Positions 53,947 through 64,000 of a stretch of DNA of 64,000 bases are shown here, piece by piece. Numbering within the stretch: the stretch's first letter is position 1; each line of letters begins with the position of its first letter. The position numbers were made by a program, and so were the translations under genes. The stretch is from assembly GCF_016887565.1 (NCBI RefSeq), contig NZ_CP069396.1, forward strand, positions 7,050,001 to 7,114,000, in the 5' to 3' direction. Origin of the DNA: Archangium violaceum (GTDB lineage Bacteria > Myxococcota > Myxococcia > Myxococcales > Myxococcaceae). Below the pieces are notes generated by a model. It worked only from the letters and a program-made list of their open reading frames with translations. It ran no database searches and was not told the origin of the DNA.

Positions 53947-54951
53947 ATGATGCTGAGTGCCCTGCTGGTGGTTCTGGCCGCTGCCCCCGCTCCGAGGGTC
54001 CGCACCGAGACGCGCCCGATGATGGGGACGACGGTGACGGTGACGCTGGTGGGAGGCACGGCGGAGAAGGCGCGCGAGGGTTTCGACGCGGCGTTCTCGG
54101 CCTTCGAGCGCGTCAACCAGGTGATGAACGAGTGGCGCCCGGACAGCGAGCTGTCGGCGGTGAACCGCAAGGCGGGAGACGGGGAGTTCGTGGCGATTCC
54201 CGAGGACCTGTGCGCGGCGCTGCGGCGAGGGGTGCAGGGGGCGGAACAGACGGGAGGGCTGTTCGACCCGACCTGGGCAGCACTGCGAGGGATGTGGCGC
54301 TTCGGGACAGACTTGACCCCTGCCCTGCCGGACCCGGCCGAGCTGAAGAAGCGGTGCGAGCTCATCTCGTACAAGGACCTGGAGTTCGCGCTGGTGGGGG
54401 ACGGAGGGGAGGCAGGGTGCGCGGTGCGGCTGAAGCGCGCGGGGATGCAGCTCGGGTTGGGCGGGCTGGCGAAGGGCTGGGGCGTGGACCAGGCGGTGAA
54501 GAAGCTGAGAGGGCTCGGGTTCAAGGACTTCTTCGTGCAGGCCGGGGGTGACTTCTACGCGGCGGGGAAGAAGGCGGACCGGCCGTGGAAGGTGGGCATC
54601 CGGGATCCGCGTGGAGAGCGGGACAGCGTCTTCGCGGTGCTCGAGGTCTCCGACGCGGCGTTCTCGACGAGCGGCGACTACGAGAACTTCTTTGTCCTGG
54701 AGGGGAAGCGCTACCACCACATCATCGATCCGCGGACGTGCTACCCGGCAACGGCCTCACGTTCAGCGACGCTCCTCGCGCCGAGCGCGGTGGACGCGGA
54801 GGTGCTGACGAAATCCGTGTTCATCCTCGGAGGCCAGGAGGGGCTGGCGCTCGCGGAAAAGTACGGCGCCTCCGCAGTGGTGGTGACGGCGGACAATCAA
54901 GTGCTGGTGTCACCCGGGCTGGAGAAGAAGCTGAAGCGCCCAAGCCGCTGA
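53947..54951 (+). CDS. apbE: FAD:protein FMN transferase ApbE
   Basis: 334 residues from the ATG at 53947 (GAGGGTGG upstream); earlier in-frame ATGs at 53875 and 53929 are possible. A hydrophobic N-terminus (MLSALLVVLAAAPAP) suggests export. ApbE features: METMTGTTVTVT-like RPMMGTTVTVTL, LGGLAKGWGVDQAVKKL, QAGGDFYAAGKK and STSGDYENFF, and HHIIDPRTCYPA. The family transfers FMN from FAD to a Thr in periplasmic partner proteins. The likely partner is the FMN-binding protein at 48,993-49,580. Confidence 0.9.
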   Translation: MMLSALLVVLAAAPAPRVRTETRPMMGTTVTVTLVGGTAEKAREGFDAAFSAFERVNQVMNEWRPDSELSAVNRKAGDGEFVAIPEDLCAALRRGVQGAEQTGGLFDPTWAALRGMWRFGTDLTPALPDPAELKKRCELISYKDLEFALVGDGGEAGCAVRLKRAGMQLGLGGLAKGWGVDQAVKKLRGLGFKDFFVQAGGDFYAAGKKADRPWKVGIRDPRGERDSVFAVLEVSDAAFSTSGDYENFFVLEGKRYHHIIDPRTCYPATASRSATLLAPSAVDAEVLTKSVFILGGQEGLALAEKYGASAVVVTADNQVLVSPGLEKKLKRPSR

Positions 54952-55000
54952 GTGTCCGCCTCATTATCCTTGATTAGAATCAACCTCTACGAGCTTGACG

Positions 55001-55705
55001 ATGAGAATCTCTGCGAAGAAAGTCTACGAAGTGCTCAAAAGAGAAGGGGTCGAGCACATCCATCACGCCAACAGCGTGATTACTTCCTGCCAATTCCTAC
55101 GCAATGGCGCCCTACTGTCGCGTGGCTCCATTGAGCAAAAAGGTTTGTACCAGACACCTCAAAACTCCGACAAAATAGACAAGGACATGGGGGTATGGTT
55201 TGACGTCTTCGCTGACTCAGTGGACATTCACCATCGAGCCAGCAGACTAAACGCCTATGGCCCCGTCCTGTTTTTGATAGATATCGAACTGCTAAAGAAG
55301 GCCTACACTGGCGGCATTTGGATCACCAAGCTGAATCCAACCAGATGGGAAGGAAAAAAGCACGAGGACAAATGGTTCACCTCCGTCAAGGAATTCGAGA
55401 ACAACTTCAAAAAGGGCGAGTTCAATCAAATGCTCGTCTTCCGCCACTGCGGCGGAGAACTATCATTCAAGAAATATCTCAAGGAGATAAAACTAGATGA
55501 TCCAAATCAAAAAAGCAAGCACACCAAGATTGACTATTACAGCATGGCCTTTGGAGCACTCAAAATATCAATGACCGAAGGTGGCATTGACGTCCCAATC
55601 TTTAGACGAACGTGTGTAGGCAAATGCTCGTGCATCAACGAATATAGCAGCGACATGGCGCGAACAGACCAGATGTACATGCCCAAACCAATCAAGAGCG
55701 ATTAG
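55001..55705 (+). CDS. AT-rich orphan gene, possible ADP-ribosyltransferase-like (DarT-like) protein
   Basis: 234 residues; the gene is about 45% G+C against about 70% around it, with Lys/Asn/Ile-rich codon use, a strong sign of recent transfer. Visible segments: HIHHANSVITSCQFLRNGAL, SRGSIEQKGLYQTPQ, VWFDVFADSVDIHHRASRLN, YGPVLFLID and QMLVFRHCGGELSFKKYL. The order His-motif / Leu-Ser-Arg-Gly / closing (Q/E)xLV strand resembles ART-fold toxins of the DarT type, but key residues are not conserved clearly. The C-terminus has a Cys cluster (CVGKCSC). Start ATG at 55001 or TTG at 54995. A selfish or defence function is a guess. Confidence 0.55.
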   Translation: MRISAKKVYEVLKREGVEHIHHANSVITSCQFLRNGALLSRGSIEQKGLYQTPQNSDKIDKDMGVWFDVFADSVDIHHRASRLNAYGPVLFLIDIELLKKAYTGGIWITKLNPTRWEGKKHEDKWFTSVKEFENNFKKGEFNQMLVFRHCGGELSFKKYLKEIKLDDPNQKSKHTKIDYYSMAFGALKISMTEGGIDVPIFRRTCVGKCSCINEYSSDMARTDQMYMPKPIKSD

Positions 55706-56083
55706 CAATAAACTACTCTCTGTCAATAGCGTCCATGCTGCGGGTGGACAGTTCGACCCTCCACGAATCGTACCTACTCGACGGTGCCGTGGTCCAGCGC
55801 CACGTACCTCCTGGTGGCCAGCTTCCCCTAAGCCAGCTGGAGTAAGAGTTCCTTTCAAAAACCCCCTCAAGTCCGAGTGGCCCGAGGGAGCGCTCCGCTC
55901 AGAGGCGGTTTCTGAAAGGAGCCCTAAGTTCTTTCAGGGGTGCTCTTGCAGGAAAGGATGGGGCACCTTCCGGTCGCGCTCCGGACGAACTGGTCTGACT
56001 GTCAGACCAGTTGCTCCCGAGCGCGACCGGGAGCTCCCTCCTGAAAGGACTTACCCCACTTGGCTTAGACGAGCAGATAGGCG
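55706..56083. other. 378-base gene-free region with composite inverted repeats
   Basis: No convincing gene. From about 55,849 to 56,047 there are several inverted repeats, annotated separately. The stretch returns from the AT-rich gene to average composition. Confidence 0.6.
55849..56047. repeat. Composite inverted-repeat region
   Basis: The main structure is a bipartite hairpin. The outer 12-bp stem CCGGTCGCGCTC (55970-55981) pairs perfectly with 56019-56030. A 6-base internal loop leads to the inner 11-bp stem AACTGGTCTGA (55988-55998) with 56002-56012 and a 3-base loop. Outside lie CCTTTCA (55851-55857) / TGAAAGG (55913-55919) and CTTTCAGG (55931-55938) / CCTGAAAG (56040-56047). It could be a MITE-like element, an RNA structure or an old insertion end. 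Confidence 0.7.
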
Positions 56084-57067
56084 ATGACCCGCGCAATGGA
56101 CATGGAGCAGTTGCGAAACGAACTGGTAGACGCATGTGCCTGGGGAGAGGAGGACCGGGCACGCGCGCTGATATCAAGGATTGGCGAGCAACCCCGCAGG
56201 GCGAGAAGCTTGCTGGATGCCATGCTGAAGGACCCTGATGCTCGAGTACGTCAGGCAGCAGCCTTCGGTCTGGGGGTGCTTGGCGGCGCGGCCAATGCCA
56301 AGCGCCTGGAACAACAGCTCGCTATTGAAGAAGCCCGGAATGATTACGATGGAGCGTCCGTCGTAGAGGCCATTGTCAGTGCTCTGGGTCGTATCGAGGA
56401 GACGAACGTACGAGCCACCCTGGCGCGCAGGCTGGAGAGATTGGCAGAGGGCACGCCAGAGCCTGGGGATCTGTTTTCGGTGGTGCACGCTCTTTGGAGG
56501 AGACGCCACCCGGAGCTGGTGCCTGTCGTTCGGCGCAGTCTGGAGAAGCTGACCTCGGATCGCTATAAGAGCCTGCAGGGCCTGCTCGTGCTCCTGGAGA
56601 AGACTCCTGGAGAGCTTCGCACCTGGGCCCTCGACCCTTGCATTCCCGTGGAGCACAAGACGGGCGTCATCAACGTGCTCGAGGAGGAACTGCCAGCAGA
56701 ACAGCTCTCGACCCTCCCCTCGTTCATCTCCACTGCCCACACCTTGCTCGAGAACACGGCAGGCCAGCGGAATGAACGAGATCCGGTCGCTTACTACTGC
56801 GAGTGCCTCGCATCACTGCTGCTGCGGCATAAAGAGCAGGTCCTGCCCGCCCTCCCAAAGGAGACCCGTTCCGAGCTGCGCGACCTGGCTCGGAAACTGA
56901 TCGTCGTCACCGCTCCCAACAGCTCCCTCCGAGCCGCAGTGCTGCTCCAGCTCATCGGCCAGCCGGAGGACGCAGCTCTCATCGAAGCACACCGTCCAGA
57001 GGAGCCAACTCTGGCCAAGGTCTTCGATGATGCCGCACGAGCGCTGCGTCACCCTCGGAAGGAATGA
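56084..57067 (+). CDS. HEAT-repeat protein
   Basis: 327 residues of paired amphipathic helices: LDAMLKDPDARVRQAAAFGL, GVLGGAANAKRLEQQLA, VVEAIVSALGRIEETNVRAT and later LRAAVLLQLIGQPEDAALIE. Such scaffolds bind protein partners. ATG at 56084 chosen; ATGs at 56096 and 56102 are possible, and none has a strong ribosome site. It is convergent with imuB, 16 bases apart. No link to neighbours is evident; the gene has a slightly lower G+C than average. Confidence 0.68.
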   Translation: MTRAMDMEQLRNELVDACAWGEEDRARALISRIGEQPRRARSLLDAMLKDPDARVRQAAAFGLGVLGGAANAKRLEQQLAIEEARNDYDGASVVEAIVSALGRIEETNVRATLARRLERLAEGTPEPGDLFSVVHALWRRRHPELVPVVRRSLEKLTSDRYKSLQGLLVLLEKTPGELRTWALDPCIPVEHKTGVINVLEEELPAEQLSTLPSFISTAHTLLENTAGQRNERDPVAYYCECLASLLLRHKEQVLPALPKETRSELRDLARKLIVVTAPNSSLRAAVLLQLIGQPEDAALIEAHRPEEPTLAKVFDDAARALRHPRKE

Positions 57068-57083
57068 CCCTTCGTTCTCACCC

Positions 57084-58595
57084 TCAGTCGAAGAGGCCCT
57101 GTAGGTAGAAGCGGCCGTCCCTCGCGTCCCTGAACACCCACGCCGGCCCCAGCCCCTCGAAGTGCACCCGGTAGTAGTCCCGGCTGTACGGCCTCGCGTC
57201 CCACCAGTCCCCGCTCAGCCGCTCCGGTCCCACCAGCGCCATCACCCGGCGCCTCCGTCCTCCGAGCCTCGCCGCCAGCAGTTCCCCCGCAGCCGTCATC
57301 TCCACGTCGATCGTCGTCGGCTTCGTCAGCACCCGCGAGGGCCTCTCCCGCAGCACCTCCGGCACCGGCTCCGCTTCCTCCACCGACTGGAGCAGCTCGC
57401 CCTCCAGGCCCCGCCTCATGGGCGGCGGTCGGAACGTCTGGGTCCCATACGCGTCCTCGGGCCGGTGCGTGTCCTCCAGCGACGCCATGAAGAGCGAGTC
57501 CTCGCCCAGCGCCGTCGCCAGCCTCGAAAGCACCACCTCCAGCGCCGCGTCACCCTCGGGGGCATCCCCCAGTGACAGTTGCTGGCCCCGGTCCTCGCAG
57601 TCCTCCTCCACCCGGAGGATCAGCCCCGCCACCGGACCCTCGAGCCGCACGTCCGACAGCCGGTGCCTGGTCAGGTCCAACAGCATCTTCGACTGCGCCG
57701 TCGGCCTCGCCAGCGTGAGCGGCACCACCGCCTGTCCCGAGGGGTCCAGCTTCAACGTGAGGTTCAGCCGTACCGCCGCCCGCCTCCGGCCCCCCAACCG
57801 CCCGCACAGCCGGTCCAGCACCGTCTTGAGCGCGAACTGCAGCGGCTCCAGCGACTCGGCCGGCCACTCCAGCGTCAGCCGCTCCTCCAGCACCTCCTCC
57901 AGCACCTCCGCGATGAACGGCGTCTCATCCCCGCCCCGGCACCGCGTGTGCGCCCGCATGCCCGCCGCGCCCCCTCGCGCCGTCACCGCCCCCACCGGCA
58001 GCGCCGCCACCTCTCCCAATGTCGTCAGCCCGAGCGCCGCGAATGCCGTCTGCTCAGGGCCCTCCAGCGCTCCCAGCGGCAGCGGGGCCAGCGCTCGCGC
58101 GCCCTCCCCATCCGCCACCACGTCCATCCGCTTCGCCCCGTGCCTCGCCAGCGTCCGCGCCGTGAACTTCTCCGAGGCCACCACCACCCTCCCCCTCCAC
58201 CCGTGCTCCGAGCACAGCGCCAGCACCTTCGCGCACAGCCCCTCCTCCCCATTCGTCAGATTCGCCGCCCCCGCGTCGAACCACAGCCCGTCCGGCTCCG
58301 ACACCTGGAAGCCCGGCGCCACCGACATCAGCATCTCTCCAATCCCCACCAGCGCCCGCCGCTCCTCCTCGGGCCGGTAGGGAAAGTGCTTCAGCGTCGG
58401 CTCCAGCGCGTTCGCCGCCGTCAGCGTCATCCCCGCCTTCACTCCCGCCTTCAGCGCACTCGTGGACGCGCACGCCACCCGCTGCTGCCCTCGCACCTCC
58501 TCCACCAGCACGAACGGTCTGCCCGTCAGCTCCGGCAGCTCGATCACCTTGCGCTGCACCGGAAAGCGCGGAAAGTGCAGATACCCCAGCCTCAT
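57084..58595 (-). CDS. imuB: ImuB-type catalytically altered Y-family DNA polymerase
   Basis: 503 residues. N-terminus MRLGYLHFPRFPVQRKVIEL followed by PFVLVEEVRGQQRVACASTS and GVKAGMTLTAANAL, as in ImuB. The catalytic acidic pair of Y polymerases is not evident, in line with ImuB being inactive as a polymerase. A beta-clamp-binding-type segment QQLSLGD is near residue 335. ImuB bridges ImuA, the clamp and DnaE2 in translesion synthesis. It lies 21 bases downstream of imuA on the same strand; no dnaE2 is in the window. Confidence 0.85.
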   Translation of the reverse strand: MRLGYLHFPRFPVQRKVIELPELTGRPFVLVEEVRGQQRVACASTSALKAGVKAGMTLTAANALEPTLKHFPYRPEEERRALVGIGEMLMSVAPGFQVSEPDGLWFDAGAANLTNGEEGLCAKVLALCSEHGWRGRVVVASEKFTARTLARHGAKRMDVVADGEGARALAPLPLGALEGPEQTAFAALGLTTLGEVAALPVGAVTARGGAAGMRAHTRCRGGDETPFIAEVLEEVLEERLTLEWPAESLEPLQFALKTVLDRLCGRLGGRRRAAVRLNLTLKLDPSGQAVVPLTLARPTAQSKMLLDLTRHRLSDVRLEGPVAGLILRVEEDCEDRGQQLSLGDAPEGDAALEVVLSRLATALGEDSLFMASLEDTHRPEDAYGTQTFRPPPMRRGLEGELLQSVEEAEPVPEVLRERPSRVLTKPTTIDVEMTAAGELLAARLGGRRRRVMALVGPERLSGDWWDARPYSRDYYRVHFEGLGPAWVFRDARDGRFYLQGLFD

Positions 58596-58616
58596 GTCCG
58601 TTCCCCTCCCCTTCCC

Positions 58617-59477
58617 TCAGTGCAGCGCCGAGCCCGCATCCAGGCTCGCTCGCAGCGACGGCATCGGCACGTCCCGTCCCGGACGCTGCCCCATGATTCC
58701 CCGGTGGCCCTCGCGCGGCGTCTCCTCCCTCGGGAGCTCCGGCACCGTCACGTCCTCCGCCGGCGGCAGCTCCGCTCCCCATGGGGACTCGCCGTCCGTC
58801 AGCTCTGGGTAGAGCGCCTTCCACGGCACCAGCGTCCGCGATCCGATTCCTCCCTGCCGGCTTCGCACCACCTCCACCGACAGGCCCGCGTCACCTCGTG
58901 ACTCGGTCCGCAGCCTCATCATCCCGTCCCCTGGCGCCTCCGGCGCCGTCAGCAGCACCAGCAGGCTCCCCCCTCGCACCGCCGCGTCCATCAGCCGCTT
59001 TCCCTCCGCCGGTGACAGCCGCACTCCTCCCTCACCCCTCCCCGCCCCCGCCGGGCCACGCGTCAGGTCCAGCACCACGCACGCGAACGCCCCGCTCCGC
59101 ACCAGCTGCACCGCCGACCACGCCAGTTGTTCCACCGTCTTCGGCCGCACGATCAGCAGCCGGGAGGGATCCACCCCCGCGGCCACCGCCGCTGGCGGGT
59201 AGAGCTCTCCCGGTCCGTCCACGTACGCGCACAGCCGCCCTTCACGGTGCGCCGACGCCACCGCCCTCAGCGCCAGGCTCGTTCGCCCCGATGCCGCCTC
59301 TCCCCACAGCTCCACCACCTGCCCCAACGGCAGTCCTCCCCCCGGCAGCAGCCCGTCGAAGGCCTCCACCCCCGTCCGCAGCGTCGCCAGGTACTGTCTC
59401 GGCGCCGCCTGCAACCGGCGGATCTGCTCTCTCAGGGCCTCTACCGTCACCGACAACTTCTCGGCCGTCGCACTCAT
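58617..59477 (-). CDS. imuA: ImuA-type RecA-like protein
   Basis: 286 residues from the ATG at 59477 (GGGGGAC upstream; an adjacent GTG adds one residue). RecA-related core: GVEAFDGLLPGGGLPLGQVV, then WGEAASGRTSLALRAVASA as a modified Walker A, LCAYVDGPGELYPPA, and FACVVLDLTRG as Walker-B-like strand. The SRQGG loop and a long disordered C-terminus follow. ImuA partners ImuB in mutagenic repair. Preceded by a LexA-like box. Confidence 0.82.
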   Translation of the reverse strand: MSATAEKLSVTVEALREQIRRLQAAPRQYLATLRTGVEAFDGLLPGGGLPLGQVVELWGEAASGRTSLALRAVASAHREGRLCAYVDGPGELYPPAAVAAGVDPSRLLIVRPKTVEQLAWSAVQLVRSGAFACVVLDLTRGPAGAGRGEGGVRLSPAEGKRLMDAAVRGGSLLVLLTAPEAPGDGMMRLRTESRGDAGLSVEVVRSRQGGIGSRTLVPWKALYPELTDGESPWGAELPPAEDVTVPELPREETPREGHRGIMGQRPGRDVPMPSLRASLDAGSALH

Positions 59478-59501
59478 CACGTCCCCCGTCCCACACTGGA
59501 C

Positions 59502-59517
59502 CTGAAACTCGGTTCAG
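59502..59517 (-). promoter_or_regulatory. LexA-like SOS box upstream of imuA
   Basis: CTGAAACTCGGTTCAG agrees with 14 of 17 positions (counting the next base) of the CTRHAMRYBYGTTCAGS consensus reported for Myxococcus xanthus LexA. It is an imperfect CTGAA/TTCAG dyad 25-40 bases before the imuA start, an ordinary operator place. Confidence 0.65.
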
Positions 59518-59619
59518 TATGACGAGCGGGCTGACATGCGCCAGGAAATGTCGCTCGGTGATCAAACGGGCCGACGGTTTGGGCCGGTGGGACTTGTGGG
59601 TGCGCAGGGGGGGATACAT

Positions 59620-59660
59620 ACCCTCACCCCAGCCCTCTCCCAGAGGGAGAGGGGGCATAC
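59620..59660 (-). repeat. 41-bp dispersed palindromic repeat, copy 2
   Basis: Second copy of the repeat at 46,273-46,313 (37/41 identical), with the same CCCTCTCCC-AGA-GGGAGAGGG stem. It lies 8 bases past the stop of the minus-strand von Willebrand lipoprotein gene and upstream of imuA. Confidence 0.75.
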
Positions 59661-59668
59661 ACGGGGGG

Positions 59669-60880
59669 TCAGTTCGCGCAGAGCAGTTTGACTTCCAGCT
59701 TCTGATCCGTCGGTCTCCTCGGACACGAGGATTGGAAGTAGAGCCGCGCGGCTCGGCCTTCCTCGGACGGCGTGTAGGTCAGGTCTCCCCCCGCCACGCT
59801 ACAGGTCTGTACCTCCCCGTCCTCCCTCGTCACCCTCACCTGCGCGAGTCTCCCGTCCGGCAGGTTCACCACCTCGATGCTCTGCGACGTCCTCGCCAGC
59901 GTCGCGATCGACACCAGCGTCTCCCGGAAGCTCGCACGGCAGATCGAATCCAGGTTCTTCAGCCCCGTGTCGAACAGCGACGCCATCTCCCTCTGCCGGT
60001 ACCCCGGTCCATACGACGTCGGGCAATCTACGTTCCTCACGAACGTCCCCTGCGTCGTCCTGTCCAGCACCAGCTCCGCCCTCTTGTCCGTCAGCGCCAC
60101 CGGGCCAATCGTCGCCCACAGCACCTCCCGCGTCCCTCCCTTCCCGTCCCCCAGGTTGCGGAAGAGCCGCGCGTACTCCGCCACCGGCGTCAGCCGGTCC
60201 GCCTGCTCGCTGCACAGATCCCTCGACGTGTCCTCCGTCAACGTCACCGGCGGCGGGCGCTCGGTCGAGCTGCAGTCCTCCTCGTCCGACACCACCACCA
60301 CCAGCAGCCGCGCCTCGTCCCTCAGGAAGCCCCCGTTCCCCCCCTCCGCGATCGCCAGCGTCGTCAGCGGCGGCGTCACCGCCAGCCTCACCGCCTCCAG
60401 CGGCGACTCCTGCCCGCTCCCCCTCGTCCCCTGCCGGATCAGCCGGCGGAACTTGCCCAGCAGGTCCGGGTCGTTCTGCTCGATGAAGCGCTCGGCCGTC
60501 GGCCGGCCCTGCTCGTCCGGCACGGCCTGCAACCGACCGGATTGGTCGGGATAAAACGTGAACTGCTCGCGGTTGGCGAAGAAGGCTCGCTGGTACACCG
60601 ACGTGGTGATGACCCCGACCCGGAAGTCCTGCTCCACCCCGTTGCCCTTCCGCAGCTCGTCCAGGAAGGCCGGCAGCTCGGTCGCGATGGCCGCCTGCTC
60701 CTCGGCCATGGACCCCGAGTTGTCGATGACGAAGAGGATGTCCGTCTTCTGGGCCGAAACCACGGGGGCCTCCGCCTGGCACCGGCCCGGCAACGTGGAG
60801 CCGGGCTCGTCCACCGGAGAGGTGCATGCCGCCCCCCACAGGGCGACGGCCACCAGCGCGCTCGAACGGAAGGGATGCAT
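59669..60880 (-). CDS. von Willebrand factor type A domain lipoprotein
   Basis: 403 residues. Signal with lipobox LWGAAC at the N-terminus. The vWA domain opens with TDILFVIDNSGSMAEEQAAI, giving the MIDAS DxSGS motif (here DNSGS), followed by FRVGVITTSVYQ and LVVVVSDEEDCSST. Cys pairs suggest disulfides. Such lipoproteins are numerous in myxobacteria and bind metal-dependent ligands at the cell surface; the partner is unknown. Divergent from lon. Confidence 0.82.
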   Translation of the reverse strand: MHPFRSSALVAVALWGAACTSPVDEPGSTLPGRCQAEAPVVSAQKTDILFVIDNSGSMAEEQAAIATELPAFLDELRKGNGVEQDFRVGVITTSVYQRAFFANREQFTFYPDQSGRLQAVPDEQGRPTAERFIEQNDPDLLGKFRRLIRQGTRGSGQESPLEAVRLAVTPPLTTLAIAEGGNGGFLRDEARLLVVVVSDEEDCSSTERPPPVTLTEDTSRDLCSEQADRLTPVAEYARLFRNLGDGKGGTREVLWATIGPVALTDKRAELVLDRTTQGTFVRNVDCPTSYGPGYRQREMASLFDTGLKNLDSICRASFRETLVSIATLARTSQSIEVVNLPDGRLAQVRVTREDGEVQTCSVAGGDLTYTPSEEGRAARLYFQSSCPRRPTDQKLEVKLLCAN

Positions 60881-61141
60881 CAAGGGTGTATCTCCTGGGA
60901 AACGCGGCCTGATGTAGCACGCACCGCGTCGCGACAAAGATGGACCGCCACCATGCCCCACCCCCAGGGCGTGTGCGAGCAACCGTCCGGCAGCCGACGA
61001 CCTTCAGGAAAAACGAAGGGCGCGTTTGCCATGTCCTTTTTGGTTGCTACGTTGAGTCAACTCCCACAGAAGATCGACAACAGAGTTGTTTGACCGGCAC
61101 GGAAGCCGTCCGGCCGAGCTGGAAACCGAGGCATCGACTAC
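60881..61141. promoter_or_regulatory. Divergent intergenic region of vWA gene and lon
   Basis: 261 bases without a gene. Contains the palindrome GTTGAGTCAAC (61051-61061) and the small inverted pair ACAAC-AGA-GTTGT (61077-61089) near the lon start. No certain promoter boxes; a heat-shock-type element could not be recognised. Confidence 0.4.
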
Positions 61142-63619
<2,478 letters not shown>

Positions 63620-63649
63620 TCGCGGGCTGATCCAGGATCGAGGTCGATG

Positions 63650-63690
63650 ACGGGCAGGTTCCCACTCGGGAGCCTGCCCGTTGTCTTTTT
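63650..63690 (+). terminator. Intrinsic terminator of lon
   Basis: ACGGGCAGG (63650-63658) pairs with CCTGCCCGT (63673-63681), with a TCCC/GGGA inner stem, followed by TGTCTTTTT (T-tract 63685-63690). It lies 31 bases past the lon stop. Confidence 0.9.
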
Positions 63691-63727
63691 GGGGAACGTC
63701 CACCCGCCGGCCGGGGTCCGAGGGGAC

Positions 63728-64000
63728 ATGTCGAGAGTCCCCGCGTGGCCGCTGTTGCTCGCCCTGGCCCTGTCCTCCGCTGGCTGCGGGGAGCAGGCCC
63801 GAGCCGCGTCCACCCCACCCGAGCCCCTCCCCGTCCCCTCTGTCGCGCCCTCCGCCGCGCCTCCCGCCGTGGAGGCCCCGCCCACGTGGCCCGCCGCGAG
63901 TGCTCCGCTCACCGTGGCGCGGGTGGAGTTCCCCCTCGGCTTCGGACGCAAGCGCATCTACCTGGACGCGGGGCACGGCGCGCCGGGGAACGAGGGGAAC
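63728..64000 (+). CDS. N-acetylmuramoyl-L-alanine amidase, lipoprotein, 3'-truncated
   Basis: The first 91 residues, cut by the window end. Signal PLLLALALSSAGC gives a lipobox Cys, then a Pro/Ala-rich linker of about 45 residues. The final visible part, RKRIYLDAGHGAPGNEGN, is the start of an Amidase_3 domain: DAGHG holds the first zinc-binding His and the Glu of NEGN is the second expected ligand position. The enzyme would cut the peptide from murein glycan. The rest of the gene lies outside the window. Confidence 0.8.
   Translation, partial: MSRVPAWPLLLALALSSAGCGEQARAASTPPEPLPVPSVAPSAAPPAVEAPPTWPAASAPLTVARVEFPLGFGRKRIYLDAGHGAPGNEGN

Noticed and set aside
55899-56177. Small minus-strand open frame of 92 codons
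   Set aside because: It lies across the inverted repeats and the start of the HEAT gene and has no ribosome site or family features.

Overview
The window is high-GC DNA (about 70% G+C by eye) with densely packed, often overlapping genes. It most likely comes from a myxobacterium of the Cystobacter/Archangium/Myxococcus group. That placement is an inference from composition, gene style, a Lon protease of the expected type, and an imuAB pair preceded by a site close to the published Myxococcus xanthus LexA consensus.

Region 1 (1-38,673, all + strand) is an extracellular contractile injection system (eCIS, phage-tail-like/Afp-PVC type) locus. In order it holds the 3' end of the sheath gene, inner tube, CIS tube-initiator protein, a small protein, gpD-like hub, gpV/VgrG-like spike, an unidentified protein with a C-terminal membrane segment, gp25, gpJ and gpI baseplate proteins. 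Next come four proteins sharing an N-terminal module, the last two being ~1,560-residue paralogues with central beta-propeller-like repeats. They are followed by an uncharacterised protein, an AAA+ ATPase and a NIDO-Kelch protein. The block ends with a 2,316-residue putative cargo/toxin that has annexin-like repeats and a C-terminal PD-(D/E)XK (ExK...QxxxY) nuclease-like tip. Two candidate immunity or accessory genes follow the toxin. No tape-measure or DUF4255 terminator gene is visible; they may lie upstream of the window.

Region 2 (38,695-43,538) is a LysR regulator divergent from an acyl-CoA dehydrogenase / SDR / APH-type kinase / histidine-phosphatase operon. Its gene content resembles the ACAD10/11 or Lva route for 4-hydroxyacyl-CoA breakdown.

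Region 3 (43,539-54,951) begins with inverted repeats, a DUF481 outer-membrane protein and a monothiol-like glutaredoxin. It then holds a nine-gene minus-strand operon: membrane glycosyltransferase, cupredoxin-like Cys-rich lipoprotein, outer-membrane barrel, lipoprotein, periplasmic FMN-binding protein, four-helix membrane protein, GT2, FAD oxidoreductase and sugar epimerase. This operon is divergent from apbE. The shared promoter carries a 14/19 match to the Fur box, so an iron-regulated extracytoplasmic flavin electron-transfer system is a reasonable reading.

Region 4 (55,001-57,067) is a small accessory island: one strikingly AT-rich orphan gene, a composite inverted-repeat region and a HEAT-repeat protein.

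Region 5 (57,084-64,000) holds the imuA-imuB mutagenesis genes behind a LexA-like box, a von Willebrand A lipoprotein, lon with a clear intrinsic terminator, and the start of an N-acetylmuramoyl-L-alanine amidase lipoprotein gene cut by the window end.
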